Shown here: positions 8,674-17,639 of the stretch, piece by piece
Numbering within the stretch: the first letter of the stretch is position 1
Layout of the letters: each line of letters opens with the position of its first letter
Assembly: GCA_019136685.1 (NCBI GenBank)
Contig: JAGVTS010000171.1
Location: forward strand, 1-36,917
Length of the DNA stretch: 36,917 bases
Source of the DNA: Bacillota bacterium
GTDB taxonomy: Bacteria; Bacillota; DTU025
Direction of reading: 5' to 3'
Notes under the pieces: generated by a model
Told to the model about the DNA's origin: nothing
Seen by the model: the letters and a program-made list of their open reading frames with translations, nothing else
The model's database searches: none
Program-made: the position numbers and the translations under genes

Positions 8674-9303
8674 TTAGGTCCTGACACTTCGCCCTAGCGA
8701 CTCCCGGGCGACCGTGACAAGCACGAGGGTCGCCTGGCCTTCGCCTTCATTGACCATATCGAACGCTCCCAGGCGCTCCGCATGGGACGTTGCCCACAGC
8801 AGATCCCCTGAACCCAGGCTATACGCGGGCATCTTTGCAGGCGTGATCAAGGTCTCTCCGTGCCGGCAATAGGCCAAGGCATGCTGTGCGGCGTCGGCGG
8901 GGCGCCAGGCGCGGCGGTCTCCCGGGGCCAGGACGACGTAGGCGAGGTCTCCCTCCCAACCCGGGCCGAGCATTAGGTTGAAGTCCGTTGCCAGCCCGTG
9001 ACTGGTTATGGGAGTATCGCCTCGAAAGGCGTATTGCTCGCCTGGATGTAGGATCGTTTCTCGGTCGCCGGCCGGCTGAAGGCGAAGCTCGCCCGCCAAT
9101 AGGAGTAAGCGCCTGTTGTAGCCCGGCAGGCGTGTGAACTCACTGGTCTCGGATGTTACCGTGGCTGAGCTCACGCGCCAGCCGAAATCGCGCGCCGCGT
9201 ATCGGCTGTGGGGAGGGAAGATCGCTATCTCGGTCGTTTCGCCTCCACTCCAGGCGCTGGTGCGGTGTTGGGGTCGTCGAATCACCCGTACGTCTACAGA
9301 CAT
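8674..9303 (-). CDS. HutD/Ves family cupin protein
   Basis: This is a bicupin-fold protein of the HutD/Ves family (DUF886), a family linked to histidine utilisation or temperature-responsive functions but without a proven reaction. Family features are the opening with VIRRPQHRTSAWSGGETTEI, then IFPPHSRYAARDFGWRVSSA, and TRLPGYNRRLLLLAGELRL, followed by FRGDTPITSHGLATDFNLML. An open frame extends further upstream, but the ATG at 9303 has AGGAGG seven nt before it and starts exactly at the domain, giving 209 aa. No other hut genes are nearby. It is divergent from the DmpA-type peptidase; the 226-nt gap must hold both promoters. Confidence 0.82.
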   Translation of the reverse strand: MSVDVRVIRRPQHRTSAWSGGETTEIAIFPPHSRYAARDFGWRVSSATVTSETSEFTRLPGYNRRLLLLAGELRLQPAGDRETILHPGEQYAFRGDTPITSHGLATDFNLMLGPGWEGDLAYVVLAPGDRRAWRPADAAQHALAYCRHGETLITPAKMPAYSLGSGDLLWATSHAERLGAFDMVNEGEGQATLVLVTVARESLGRSVRT

Positions 9304-9529
9304 GCCGTGGCCTCCTAAACTGAACTGCAACCGCTGTGACGGGGTTGCAGCTATTGGAGCCGGACCTGAATTGGGGCCCGGATTGGGATGAGTATTCGCC
9401 AACCGCGAGAGAAACGCCTTTTCCTCGGAGGAAACCACTGCACGCGACGATTCAAGGTAACCTGGCGGGAAAGGCGAATATGAGGTAGGAAAGCGGAGGA
9501 AGGCGAAGGACAGGGAGGGGGAAGTGGAC

Positions 9530-10741
9530 ATGACGGATGCGAATGGCGCCCGGCCCCGCGCCCGGGACATTGGGATAGATATCGGGATATTCAGACCAGG
9601 TCGATGGAATGCCATCACCGACGCTCCCGGAGTCATGGTCGGCCACGTAACTCTGGTAGAAGGAGAAGGAAGACTGGTTCCGGGGCGCGGCCCTGTAAGG
9701 ACTGGGGTAACCGTGATTCTACCGCACAGCGGAAACTTGTTTGGGGAGAAGGTCCGGGCCGCGGCGTACGTCCTCAACGGGTTCGGCAAGTCAATCGGCC
9801 TACATCAGGTGAATGAGCTGGGCAACCTGGAGACGCCCATAGCGCTCACCAACACCCTGAACGCCCCGATCGTGGCAGACGCGGTGATTGAGTGGTCCAT
9901 CAAGCACAGCCCCGAGATAGGGATCGGCACGGGCACTGTCAACCCTGTCGTCGGTGAGGTCAATGACGGTATCCTCAATGATATCCAGGGCCGTCACGTC
10001 CGGAAAAAGCACGTGTTCGAGGCGATAGCCAACGCCATGTCCGGCGCCGTTCAAGAAGGGTCGGTCGGAGCAGGCACGGGAAGCGTGTGCATGGGATGGA
10101 AAGGCGGCATAGGCACGTCGTCCAGGGTGCTCCCGCCCAAACGCGGCGGCTACACGGTCGGAGTGCTGGTCCAGACCAACTTCGGCGGTGTGCTCACAGT
10201 GAACGGCGCTCCGGTCGGCCGCGAGCTTGGGCGTTACTCGACCAGCGCGGACTTTCCCTACGAGACGCCTGAGGCCAGGGATACTGAGGGCGCAGATCCC
10301 GAGATTGGAGTCCCCGGGATCAGCAACCCCGATGGATCCGTTATGGTCATCGTGGCCACCGACGCGCCTCTCGATCAAAGGCAGCTGGAGCGGCTGGCGA
10401 AGCGAGCAGGCCTTGGGCTTGCCCGCACCGGCTTCTACAGCAGCAATGGGTCCGGGGATTTCTTCATAGCCTTCTCCACCGCCGGGCGCATTCCACATGA
10501 TAGCCCCCTGACCGCCAAGGCCGAGGTGATGTCGAACGATGCAATGTCTCCCTTGTTCCTGGCGGTCGTCGAGGCCACCGAAGATGCCGTCATCAACTCG
10601 ATGATCAAGGCAACAACGGTTGTCGGGCGCGACGGCACAATGGTCGACGCCATCGATATCGACCAGCTGCTCGAAGTTATGAGGAAGTACAATGCATTGA
10701 ACTGGAGTAGAACACTTCCGCCGTGGGGCGGCGGCGAGTAG
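9530..10741 (+). CDS. DmpA/P1 family self-processing aminopeptidase (S58)
   Basis: This is an N-terminal-nucleophile aminopeptidase of MEROPS family S58 (D-aminopeptidase/L-aminopeptidase D-esterase or beta-peptidyl aminopeptidase type). Proenzymes of this family cut themselves before a serine; here the expected site is G269-S270 in NPDGSVMVIVATDAPL. Other family blocks are NAITDAPGVMVGHVTL, TGVTVILPH, QVNELGNLETPIALTNTL and SVGAGTGSVCMGWKGGIGTSS. An in-frame GTG at 9524 is too close to the GGGAGGGGG at 9513-9521; ATG 9530 has 8-nt spacing and is preferred (403 aa). Substrates are probably short peptides with D-, beta- or small L-residues. No signal peptide is seen. Confidence 0.9.
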   Translation: MTDANGARPRARDIGIDIGIFRPGRWNAITDAPGVMVGHVTLVEGEGRLVPGRGPVRTGVTVILPHSGNLFGEKVRAAAYVLNGFGKSIGLHQVNELGNLETPIALTNTLNAPIVADAVIEWSIKHSPEIGIGTGTVNPVVGEVNDGILNDIQGRHVRKKHVFEAIANAMSGAVQEGSVGAGTGSVCMGWKGGIGTSSRVLPPKRGGYTVGVLVQTNFGGVLTVNGAPVGRELGRYSTSADFPYETPEARDTEGADPEIGVPGISNPDGSVMVIVATDAPLDQRQLERLAKRAGLGLARTGFYSSNGSGDFFIAFSTAGRIPHDSPLTAKAEVMSNDAMSPLFLAVVEATEDAVINSMIKATTVVGRDGTMVDAIDIDQLLEVMRKYNALNWSRTLPPWGGGE

Positions 10742-10864
10742 AGATTCACGCCCAAATCCGCTAGCTATCATTGCTCCCCGGTCTCACTGCAGCCACCCTT
10801 CGACCCGTCGATGGTGGTCGCGGTTTCCCGCATGCATCAATACGTAGCAGGTCACGGTTATGTA

Positions 10865-10893
10865 TTGTGTGTTGTGCATCAAAACGTTACAAT
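10865..10893 (+). promoter_or_regulatory. Putative sigma-70 promoter of the XRE-ImmA-PIN operon
   Basis: The -35 hexamer TTGTGT (10865-10870) and -10 hexamer TACAAT (10888-10893) are separated by exactly 17 nt, 41 nt before the XRE start codon. An AT-richer patch than the surroundings supports it. The XRE protein may autoregulate from here, but no clear operator palindrome is visible. Confidence 0.5.
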
Positions 10894-10934
10894 AGTGGCG
10901 AGGAAGCGTGCTAAGGAATGGGGGGTGAACTACG

Positions 10935-11279
10935 ATGGCGGTATCATATCAAGAGATCGGGCGGCGAATTGCAGCATACCGCAGCGAGCTCGGGTTGTCG
11001 CAGGAAGCTATCGCGAAGCGGATGGGCATAACCAGGGCAGTTCTTGGCAAGATCGAGCTCGGGCAGAAAGCGATCAACGCCATGGAACTGCAGGGAGTCT
11101 GCGATGCTTTAGGGCTGAATTTGGATGCGTTGACTGTCGAGGAACCGCGTAGCCTGGCTCTGGCGTTCATGGGCAGCGCAAAGACTGACTCGGCCAAGCA
11201 GGCGATTGAGTGCGTTGATAGACTTGCAGAAGAGTACCTGTGGCAGCTGAGGATCGCCAGGGGGGAGTCGCCGTGTTGA
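10935..11279 (+). CDS. XRE-family helix-turn-helix regulator
   Basis: This small DNA-binding protein (114 aa) has an HTH_3/XRE domain at residues about 7-62; the recognition helix region is SQEAIAKRMGITRAVLGKIELGQ. The C-terminal 50 residues form a short helical tail. The start ATG is preceded by GGGGGTG with about 8-nt spacing. Its stop overlaps the next gene by 7 nt, and a good promoter lies just upstream. XRE regulators paired with ImmA/IrrE proteases are usually repressors or antitoxins that the protease removes by cleavage; that role here is inference from family and position. Confidence 0.88.
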   Translation: MAVSYQEIGRRIAAYRSELGLSQEAIAKRMGITRAVLGKIELGQKAINAMELQGVCDALGLNLDALTVEEPRSLALAFMGSAKTDSAKQAIECVDRLAEEYLWQLRIARGESPC

Positions 11280-12079
11280 CGGATGATCGCGTGGCCGAAA
11301 TACGCAGGAAAGCCGACGACAAAAGAAGTCAGCTTGGGTTCGGGATCTATGCTCCGATAGGCGCGAAAGTCTTCAACTGCCTGGATCGGCAAGGCATACT
11401 GATTCTCCAGTTTCCGGTCGACGATATAGGCCTTGCTGCTTTCATCGGGCGTCGCGACGGCCGGAATGTAGTCTTCATCAATACGGCTCTCCCAAGGGGA
11501 AAACAGCATTTCGCGGCTGCTCACGAGTTGTACCACGCATGGTTCGATGACGACGCCCTGAGCAGCTGGAGTAGTGTGTGCGAAATCGAGTACAATGGCG
11601 GATCTACCTTGAGAGAAATGCAGGCTAATCGTTTTGCGGCGGAGTACCTTGTGCCGAGGTGCGGCATGAGAGACTACCTTGAATCTCTGCCGGCGGAGTT
11701 CGACTCGGTCGATCAGATGGTCCTGCTGAGCGATTACTATGAAGTACCGGTCAAGACAATAGTACTAAGGTTGGAGGAAGAAAGCTACATTTCGGCGAAA
11801 GACAAGGACAGATTGCTATTGGATCCAGCCATCTATGCTGAACGAAGAGGCGAACTTGGGCTTACTGGAACAATGGAGGAGGCTACTTATCACAGGAGCG
11901 TGTCGCCTGTCTTCCGTGCAGTGATGCGAAGTAACCGGGTTGGCGGTCGCATCAGCTCGGGCAAACTCGAAGGACTCCTCGACCTGCTGAATTCCATGCC
12001 GAGCGATCCGAATGAAGGCGGGTCGTCCCCTGTGAGTGTTGGAGGAACGGTCCATGGCGGGAGTCGCTTGTGTGGTTGA
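11273..12079 (+). CDS. ImmA/IrrE family metallopeptidase (COG2856)
   Basis: This is a zinc metallopeptidase of the ImmA/IrrE type, known in phage-like elements (ImmA cleaves the ImmR repressor) and in Deinococcus (IrrE/PprI cleaves DdrO). The zincin motif HELYH is at residues 84-88, and the third ligand is probably E115 in REMQANRFAAEYLVP. The frame opens at 11240, but GTG 11273 has GGGGGAG 6 nt upstream and is the better start, giving 268 aa. It overlaps the XRE stop. The C-terminal third (KDKDRLLLDPAIYAERRG onwards) is unlike the minimal family. Expected target: the adjacent XRE protein. Confidence 0.87.
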   Translation: MLTDDRVAEIRRKADDKRSQLGFGIYAPIGAKVFNCLDRQGILILQFPVDDIGLAAFIGRRDGRNVVFINTALPRGKQHFAAAHELYHAWFDDDALSSWSSVCEIEYNGGSTLREMQANRFAAEYLVPRCGMRDYLESLPAEFDSVDQMVLLSDYYEVPVKTIVLRLEEESYISAKDKDRLLLDPAIYAERRGELGLTGTMEEATYHRSVSPVFRAVMRSNRVGGRISSGKLEGLLDLLNSMPSDPNEGGSSPVSVGGTVHGGSRLCG

Positions 12080-12701
12080 TACTTCCACAATCATTCGTTT
12101 GGGAGACGAAAACATCTTCGGGGTTATACGCTGGCTGTTTGAATGCACCATAATACCAGTAGAGGTCCTGGATGAGATAATCAACCACCAGGCGCTCAAA
12201 GATGAGATTGAGGAGTATCGAGCCGAAGGGAAGATAAGGGTTGCGGCGCGCAATACCATGGATAGATTCGAGAGGGCTTCGTATGATGCTGCAATGGACT
12301 CGATGCGCCCGTACCTGAGTGACCGCCGGGGCCTACGCTCTAACATAGGTGAGATGTCAGTAGTTGCGACCGCCGCGGCGTTGGCAGTTCCGATTGTGCT
12401 GATGGATGATTCAGAGGCTGAAGGGGTAATAGCACGTATTGAGGGCATCCGCGACCAGATCGGCATATTCCGGAGCGTGGCTGTAGTCAAAACTGCCAGG
12501 TTCTTTTATCAGATCCCACGCAAGACTGAAAGAGCCTGCTTGTCCTCACACGGGTTCAGTCGAAGACCATCGCATGCAGCCCAGGGCGGCGTACCTGAAG
12601 GAGGAGCGTTGTGGAAACCAGGACTGAGTTTGTGTCGGTGTGCGGTGGAGCGACCCTTGCGACATCTGTTGCCCTGCCGGGCAGCGGCGCCTACCCCGTG
12701 A
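12054..12701 (+). CDS. PIN-domain nuclease, third gene of XRE-ImmA cassette
   Basis: This is a PIN-fold protein resembling predicted nucleases of the COG2405/DUF3368 group. The acidic residues are D9 in CVVDTSTII, E41 in VEVLDEI, E100 in NIGEMSVVATAA and D118/D119 in LMDDSEAEGV, the usual order for a metal-dependent RNase. The start ATG has GGAGG with 8-nt spacing and lies 26 nt inside the ImmA gene, so the three genes are a tight operon. The PIN domain ends near residue 150. The remaining tail is arginine- and proline-rich and runs 91 nt into the next gene in a different frame, which suggests the original stop was lost by a deletion or frameshift. Toxin function is inferred. Confidence 0.8.
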   Translation: MAGVACVVDTSTIIRLGDENIFGVIRWLFECTIIPVEVLDEIINHQALKDEIEEYRAEGKIRVAARNTMDRFERASYDAAMDSMRPYLSDRRGLRSNIGEMSVVATAAALAVPIVLMDDSEAEGVIARIEGIRDQIGIFRSVAVVKTARFFYQIPRKTERACLSSHGFSRRPSHAAQGGVPEGGALWKPGLSLCRCAVERPLRHLLPCRAAAPTP

Positions 12702-14428
12702 TTATTGTGCGGACGGTCTATGGACGTCGGAATCTACAGACTATCGGAGACATCTTTGGGAGTCATGGCTATGCCACTGTGATCCAGGATGTTCGTGGAA
12801 GCGGCGAGTCGTCGGGGCAGTTCGGATTCTTGGCTCAGGAACCAAAGGACGCGGTTGAAACCGCTGAGTGGGTGCTTGACCAGCCGTGGTGTGACGGTAG
12901 GCTCGCTATACTGGGCACTTCCTACCTTTCGGCGGCTTCGATTGCCATTGCGGCCGAATTCTCCGACGAGGTGAAAGCGGCGGTGTGGGTTACGGTGCCT
13001 GTCAGGAAGGATCTTCTCTGTTTCCAGGACGGAGCGCTTCGTCTCCATCACACCTTGCCCTGGGCGTATATGAGAACGGCTTCTCTTAGCGGCTTCGATC
13101 CCGAACTTCTCTACCACAAAATACCCCTGATCGATGCCGTTCCGCAAAGCACAGACCCTTTGTGGGCCGCTGTTCTGGAGGAAGGCCCCAGGTCTAGGTT
13201 CTGGAACGGTCATGATCTATGGGACTACGTCCGGAGAACCCGCGTTCCCGGGCTTCACCTCGGTGGATGGTTCGATTTCCTGCTCGACGCTACCTTGGTT
13301 CCGTACTCCGAGATGGTCCAGTCTGGAGCGTCCCAGAGGCTTGTGCTAGGCCCGTGGAGTCACAACGGCACGATCGGCGGGTCGGAGAAAATATCCGGCG
13401 ATGTGTCATACGGGTATTGGTCCGGGCAGCGTGAAGACGGTCCGGTTGGTCCGAATGAGGATCAGGTGGACATGTCTTCTCCCTTCATTGAGGAGTGTGT
13501 ACGTTGGCTGGACTTCTGGGTGAAGGGCACAGGCGATTCGCCGGCGAGGTCTTCTGTGAAGTGTTTCTTCACGGGGCACAGGCCTCACTGGGCTGAGCTG
13601 GAGGCGTGGCCTCATCCCGGGGCTTCGGACGTGAGGATGTACCTTGGGGCTGCAGCTGATGCGCGTTGCTCTGATCATGACGGACGGTCTGAGGCCGGCG
13701 GCCGAGGCGGGGGCGTCCTCTCTGTCTTGTCCGCGGACGCTACCTCCGGCGAAAACCCTGTGGCTGCCTGTGAGTCGTTCGTGTACGATCCGGATGATCC
13801 TGTCCCGACTGAAGGCGGCGCGGTGTGGGCATTTCCCAAGGTAGGGCTGGTGCCTGGCCCTTCAGTGTCGTCTGCTCATTTGCGCGAGGATGTTCTGACC
13901 TACGATTCTGAAGTGTTGGGAAGTCCACTGGAGATATGCGGCATTCCGGAGGTCGAGCTATACGCGTCGTCAGACGCGCCCGACACAGACTTCGTCGCGA
14001 CACTGCTGGATGTGGATGAAGACGGTGTTGCGAGGTACGTTTCGGACGGCATAGTGAGGGCCAGGTATCGCAATAGCCTTGACCGGGAGGACTTCCTGGA
14101 GCCCGGCCAGATCTATCTTTTCCGCATACGCATGAAGGGGTGCGCGCACGCTTTCGGCCCAGGCCATCGGATACGACTCACAGTCACGAGCTCGAACTTC
14201 CCGAAGTTCGACCGCAATCCGAACACAGGAGAGCCTATCTATCGAAGTCAGCGAATGCAGAAGGCCGTGCAGACAGTCTACTATGGGCCTGTGTGTCCAT
14301 CGGCCGTCGTGCTCCCTGTGCTGAGCGGTGAGTGCGAGGTCGTCACTCTGAACAGCTTGCAGCGGGGGGCGGCCCCGGGAGATACGGCTGGGATGGTTCG
14401 TGCGGGCACTTTTCGGGTACGGGGATAA
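12611..14428 (+). CDS. CocE/NonD family hydrolase (S15 peptidase-like)
   Basis: This 605-aa alpha/beta-hydrolase is of the CocE/NonD type, related to Xaa-Pro dipeptidyl-peptidases, cocaine esterase and glutaryl-7-ACA acylase. Domain order: alpha/beta-hydrolase with nucleophile S104 in LGTSYLSAAS, a helical cap, the acid residue probably in GGWFDFLLDATL, the catalytic histidine in LGPWSHNG, then a C-terminal jelly-roll domain with SDAPDTDFVATLLDV and GHRIRLTVTSSNFPKFDRN. The GTG start follows AAGGAGGAG with good spacing. There is no signal peptide, so it is probably cytoplasmic. The physiological substrate (ester, amide or Xaa-Pro peptide) is not deducible. The 3' tail of the PIN frame overlaps its first 91 nt. 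Confidence 0.9.
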   Translation: METRTEFVSVCGGATLATSVALPGSGAYPVIIVRTVYGRRNLQTIGDIFGSHGYATVIQDVRGSGESSGQFGFLAQEPKDAVETAEWVLDQPWCDGRLAILGTSYLSAASIAIAAEFSDEVKAAVWVTVPVRKDLLCFQDGALRLHHTLPWAYMRTASLSGFDPELLYHKIPLIDAVPQSTDPLWAAVLEEGPRSRFWNGHDLWDYVRRTRVPGLHLGGWFDFLLDATLVPYSEMVQSGASQRLVLGPWSHNGTIGGSEKISGDVSYGYWSGQREDGPVGPNEDQVDMSSPFIEECVRWLDFWVKGTGDSPARSSVKCFFTGHRPHWAELEAWPHPGASDVRMYLGAAADARCSDHDGRSEAGGRGGGVLSVLSADATSGENPVAACESFVYDPDDPVPTEGGAVWAFPKVGLVPGPSVSSAHLREDVLTYDSEVLGSPLEICGIPEVELYASSDAPDTDFVATLLDVDEDGVARYVSDGIVRARYRNSLDREDFLEPGQIYLFRIRMKGCAHAFGPGHRIRLTVTSSNFPKFDRNPNTGEPIYRSQRMQKAVQTVYYGPVCPSAVVLPVLSGECEVVTLNSLQRGAAPGDTAGMVRAGTFRVRG

Positions 14429-14588
14429 CGGCGAACCCTTCTTGGGCGAAGTGCCTACGGGCGAATTCGGAAGTCCGGGTGCGTGCTTCCGGTAAGGGGT
14501 GGCACGGGCCGGTCTGGACGACTTAAGAAGGTATGATGAGAGCAATCTATGACTGAGTGCGCTAGACTGAGTCTGGAGACGAGGTGTC

Positions 14589-15932
14589 ATGTTGCAGTAC
14601 GACGCGGAGGACATCAAGCGGATGGAACGGGAAAGCAACCGCTTGATCCGGAAAATGAGGTACGCTGAGGCTGAGGTCATATTGCGGGAGGCAATTCAGA
14701 TCATGCCGGTGCCTCCGGTTCTGAACAACTTGGCTTTCTGTCGCTTCAGTCAGGACGATCCTGGCGAGGCATTCGAGATACTTCAGCCAAACCTCGCGCC
14801 CGAAGCTCATGAACCTTTCGCTCAGGCATTGGCAGCTCAGATAAGTGTTGCGCTAGGGCGTCGAGCGGAGGCTGAGGAGTACTTGGAGGGCGCGATTCGC
14901 GAGTACGAAGCTGGTATTCCCAAGATGCGCTTGGCCCCGGATGCAACAGCCAAACCGTGGTATGAGTACAGTGCGGCTCTAAAAGCGGCAGCCGGCGACC
15001 TCGGACATCATCAACTAGTGCTCGATCTGTACCGTCGTCACGAGACCTACAGTGCCGGAGCATCGGATCGCTTCCTTGCGGGTGTCGCTTCGTTCAACCT
15101 TGGGAGGATGGAACGAGCTGCTTCCTACTGGAGGAGAGTGCGACTGCAGTTTGCCGATGATTACGCCTATGTCGCTCAGGCAGTGGAGATGGGCTTGGTT
15201 CCTCGGTTCTCGCTCGAGTATCGTGTGCCTGACCTAGGTGTTGGTCCCAAAGCACTCAAGACAGGCGCCGGCCGCATGTTTATCGCTCATTTCTTGCTGA
15301 CAAGGCAGGCGCCCGAGGGAGACATCGGTACAGCCGGCGGCTTTTTCAAGGTGGCTGTGGACATGGACTCTGAGTGGGGTTTGCAGTTCGCGAAGAACAT
15401 CTTGAAACACCCGGCGGTATCGAAGGCGCTGAAAACGGCTGCCCTCGATACTCTGGTGGAGCATGGTGTATACGAAAAAGGCCAGCCTGTCGATGTGGTA
15501 GACGAACATGGGAGAGAGATTCGCATGTCTGTTGAGGCATGTGTGGTCACTATGGACGTTAGCGAACACGATAGGGAGATCATCAATCGAGGAACTGAAC
15601 TGGGTCGCGCTGAACGGTACGATGAAGCGATCGAGATCCTGAGTGAAGCAGCCGAGGCCGACACGGTAAGTTTCCGAGTGTTGCTTATCCTGGCGTCGAT
15701 GTACATGTTTAGGGGCGACCTTGACCAAACCTACGAACTACTCTCCGTGCTAAGTGCGATAGAGCCCGACGACCCGGCGCTTTTGCTCATCCTTGCGGAG
15801 TACTACATGCGATCAGGAAATGTGGGTAAGGCGATTCGCCACCTGAATCAGATAGACGTTTCCCGTGCATCCTCGGCAGTCCGAAGGGGAATCGCGGATC
15901 TTCGGGGGGAACTGGAAGGAAGTTCGCAGTAG
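14589..15932 (+). CDS. Tetratricopeptide repeat protein
   Basis: This 447-aa soluble protein contains helical TPR-like repeats: near residues 15-50 (MRYAEAEVILREAIQIMP), 55-110, 150-190, and a C-terminal group near 345-440 (AERYDEAIEILSEAAEAD and GNVGKAIRHLNQIDV). The middle segment (about 200-340) is less repetitive and may be a separate domain. There is no signal peptide or membrane helix. The ATG follows a GAGGTG closely. TPR arrays mediate protein-protein contacts; no partner can be named. The gene ends 8 nt before the left end of the insertion sequence, so anything once downstream has been replaced. Confidence 0.78.
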   Translation: MLQYDAEDIKRMERESNRLIRKMRYAEAEVILREAIQIMPVPPVLNNLAFCRFSQDDPGEAFEILQPNLAPEAHEPFAQALAAQISVALGRRAEAEEYLEGAIREYEAGIPKMRLAPDATAKPWYEYSAALKAAAGDLGHHQLVLDLYRRHETYSAGASDRFLAGVASFNLGRMERAASYWRRVRLQFADDYAYVAQAVEMGLVPRFSLEYRVPDLGVGPKALKTGAGRMFIAHFLLTRQAPEGDIGTAGGFFKVAVDMDSEWGLQFAKNILKHPAVSKALKTAALDTLVEHGVYEKGQPVDVVDEHGREIRMSVEACVVTMDVSEHDREIINRGTELGRAERYDEAIEILSEAAEADTVSFRVLLILASMYMFRGDLDQTYELLSVLSAIEPDDPALLLILAEYYMRSGNVGKAIRHLNQIDVSRASSAVRRGIADLRGELEGSSQ

Positions 15933-15940
15933 AGCCGCCC

Positions 15941-17639
15941 TAAGCCCGTTTTCCGCAGTAGAAAAGGCTGAATCTTCGGAATATTAGCAGAATATTCCGA
16001 GAAGGTACTGGCGACACTTATGTCGAACATAACCCCGATACAGAAGCGGGGGGTCGGCATGGCGCTCAAGAATCCAAAGAAGCAGCACCGCGGCACCTTC
16101 AACCCGTATCCATCGGGCGTTTTCACGAGGTGTGAATCGAAGGTGATCGGGAACATCTTTTGTCCCCTTGCCTCCAACAGGGCCAGCATATCGGTAGGCG
16201 AGGTCTGCAAGATACTCGTCCTAAACAGGCTCAACTCTCCCAAGCCGCTGTACAAAGTAGAGGATTGGGCGGATCACGTATCCACCATTGACCTCTTCGG
16301 GATACCTTCCTACCTGCTAAACGATGATAAACTGGGGCGTTGCTCTGCCTCAAGCTCATACGCAACTTCGGGGTCTCCCCTGAGCTCGTGATATGGGATA
16401 GCACATCGTTCTACTTCGAAGGCGCGTACGACGACTCCGAGTTGGTAATGTTCGGATATGCCGTGGAAGGACGAACCGACGCCAAGCGCGTTCGCATCGG
16501 CATGTGCATGGACGCCGGCGCCGGCATACCCCTTACTAGCAGTCGAGAATCAGGCAAAAAGCCCGATTCCGAGCTCGTCGTCGATAACCTTGAGACCTTG
16601 AAAGCCACGTTCAGCGCCGACTATGTTGTGGTAGCAGATAGGTCCCTTGCAAGCGTGAAGAACGTGTTCCTGCTGGACTCAAAGGGCACGAAGTTCGTAG
16701 CCCCGGCCGACGATGACGACTGCTACACTCGGCTGATCCTCGGGACGAGCGACGACGAGTTCCAGGAAACGGACTACAGGTCCAAGGACGGCAAGTCCTT
16801 CTTCATCGCTGAACGGGGCATATGCCTCCATCGGAAGCTTGACGGCGAAGAACGGCAGTACGAGTCCGGGTGGTTTCGCGCAATCGTCATCAAAAGCCCA
16901 AGCAAACTCAAGGTCGACGAGATGAAACTATCCAAAGAGACGGAAACCGTCGACGCCTGGCTGCGCGACGTCCGCGACAACAAGATAAACAGGCGCCGCT
17001 ACAAGAAACTCGAGTATGTAGAAAAGCGGATAGACGCTTTCTTCAGCGGCCCGCTGCGCAGGTATCGAAACATCTATAACCCGAAAGTGATAAGCGACGG
17101 CAACCGTCTCGACTTCAGCTGGTCCATGGACGAAGAGGCACTGCAGAGGCTCATTGCCTTGAACGGCAAGTACGTGGTGATCTCAAACCAAATGGCCCCC
17201 GTCGTCAGCGCCGCCGACATATTCCGCGCTTCCAGACGACGAAGCCATATCGAAACGAGGATGCGATACCTTAAGAGCCAGCTCGAGGTAAGGCCGGTGT
17301 TCCTCGAATCGGAGATGCGGATAAGGGGACTTGCGTTTGTCACGAACCTCGCCCTCGTCGTCTACTGCCTCCTCGAGCACATGCTGAAACAGGCCGCCAT
17401 AGATGAATCGGTGCGTGAGCTGTTCCTCGATTTCGATCAGATCGCCCTGACCAAGGCCAAGCTGCCCAACGGCGCCGAGGTAAGCCACGTTGAAAACGCC
17501 TTGCCCTTTCACTACCGCACCCTCGACAAACTCGGACTCCTGATCGGGGAGTACCATCGCCCTCAAGGGTGATCGCCTTCCATTTCCTCCGTCCTGTGAC
17601 GATCAATTCGATAGGCCCCTACTGCGGAAAATGGACTTA
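15941..17639 (+). mobile_element. IS1634-type insertion sequence (about 1.7 kb) with inverted repeats
   Basis: The ends are marked by imperfect 21-bp inverted repeats, 15941-15961 and 17619-17639. The inner 13 bases TTTTCCGCAGTAG (15949-15961) match the complement of 17619-17631 exactly. The single gene inside is an IS4-group (IS1634/DUF4277) DDE transposase. No obvious target duplication flanks the element. To its right the sequence immediately reads as the middle of an aldolase gene, while to its left lies the TPR gene, so the two sides do not match. That is best explained by a deletion next to the element after insertion. Confidence 0.85.
16020..17572 (+). pseudogene. IS1634-family transposase, frameshifted by internal deletion
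   Basis: The first frame (16020 to about 16330) encodes the DUF4277 region, including LVLNRLNSPKPLYKVEDWAD and LLNDDKLGR. The second frame (from about 16333) resumes at ALLCLKLIRNFGVSPEL and carries the DDE core: D in IWDSTSFYFEGAY, D in VVVADRSLASVKN (usually DRG), and E in HIETRMRYLKSQLEVRPVF. Intact relatives have roughly 15-20 more residues between LNDDrLGR and the LKLI segment. The join near 16333 therefore looks like a small deletion with a -1 frame change. No slippery heptamer is evident. The element is probably unable to move on its own unless frameshifting rescues it. Confidence 0.82.

Noticed and set aside
9304-9789. Upstream extension of the HutD-like frame
   Set aside because: The first about 160 residues are proline/serine-rich, antiparallel to the DmpA gene and its promoter, and the internal ATG at 9303 has an ideal Shine-Dalgarno and begins exactly at the HutD domain.
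9800-10771. Long 323-aa minus-strand frame
   Set aside because: It is the antisense shadow of the DmpA-type peptidase gene, whose motifs are clear; GC-rich codon bias creates such frames.
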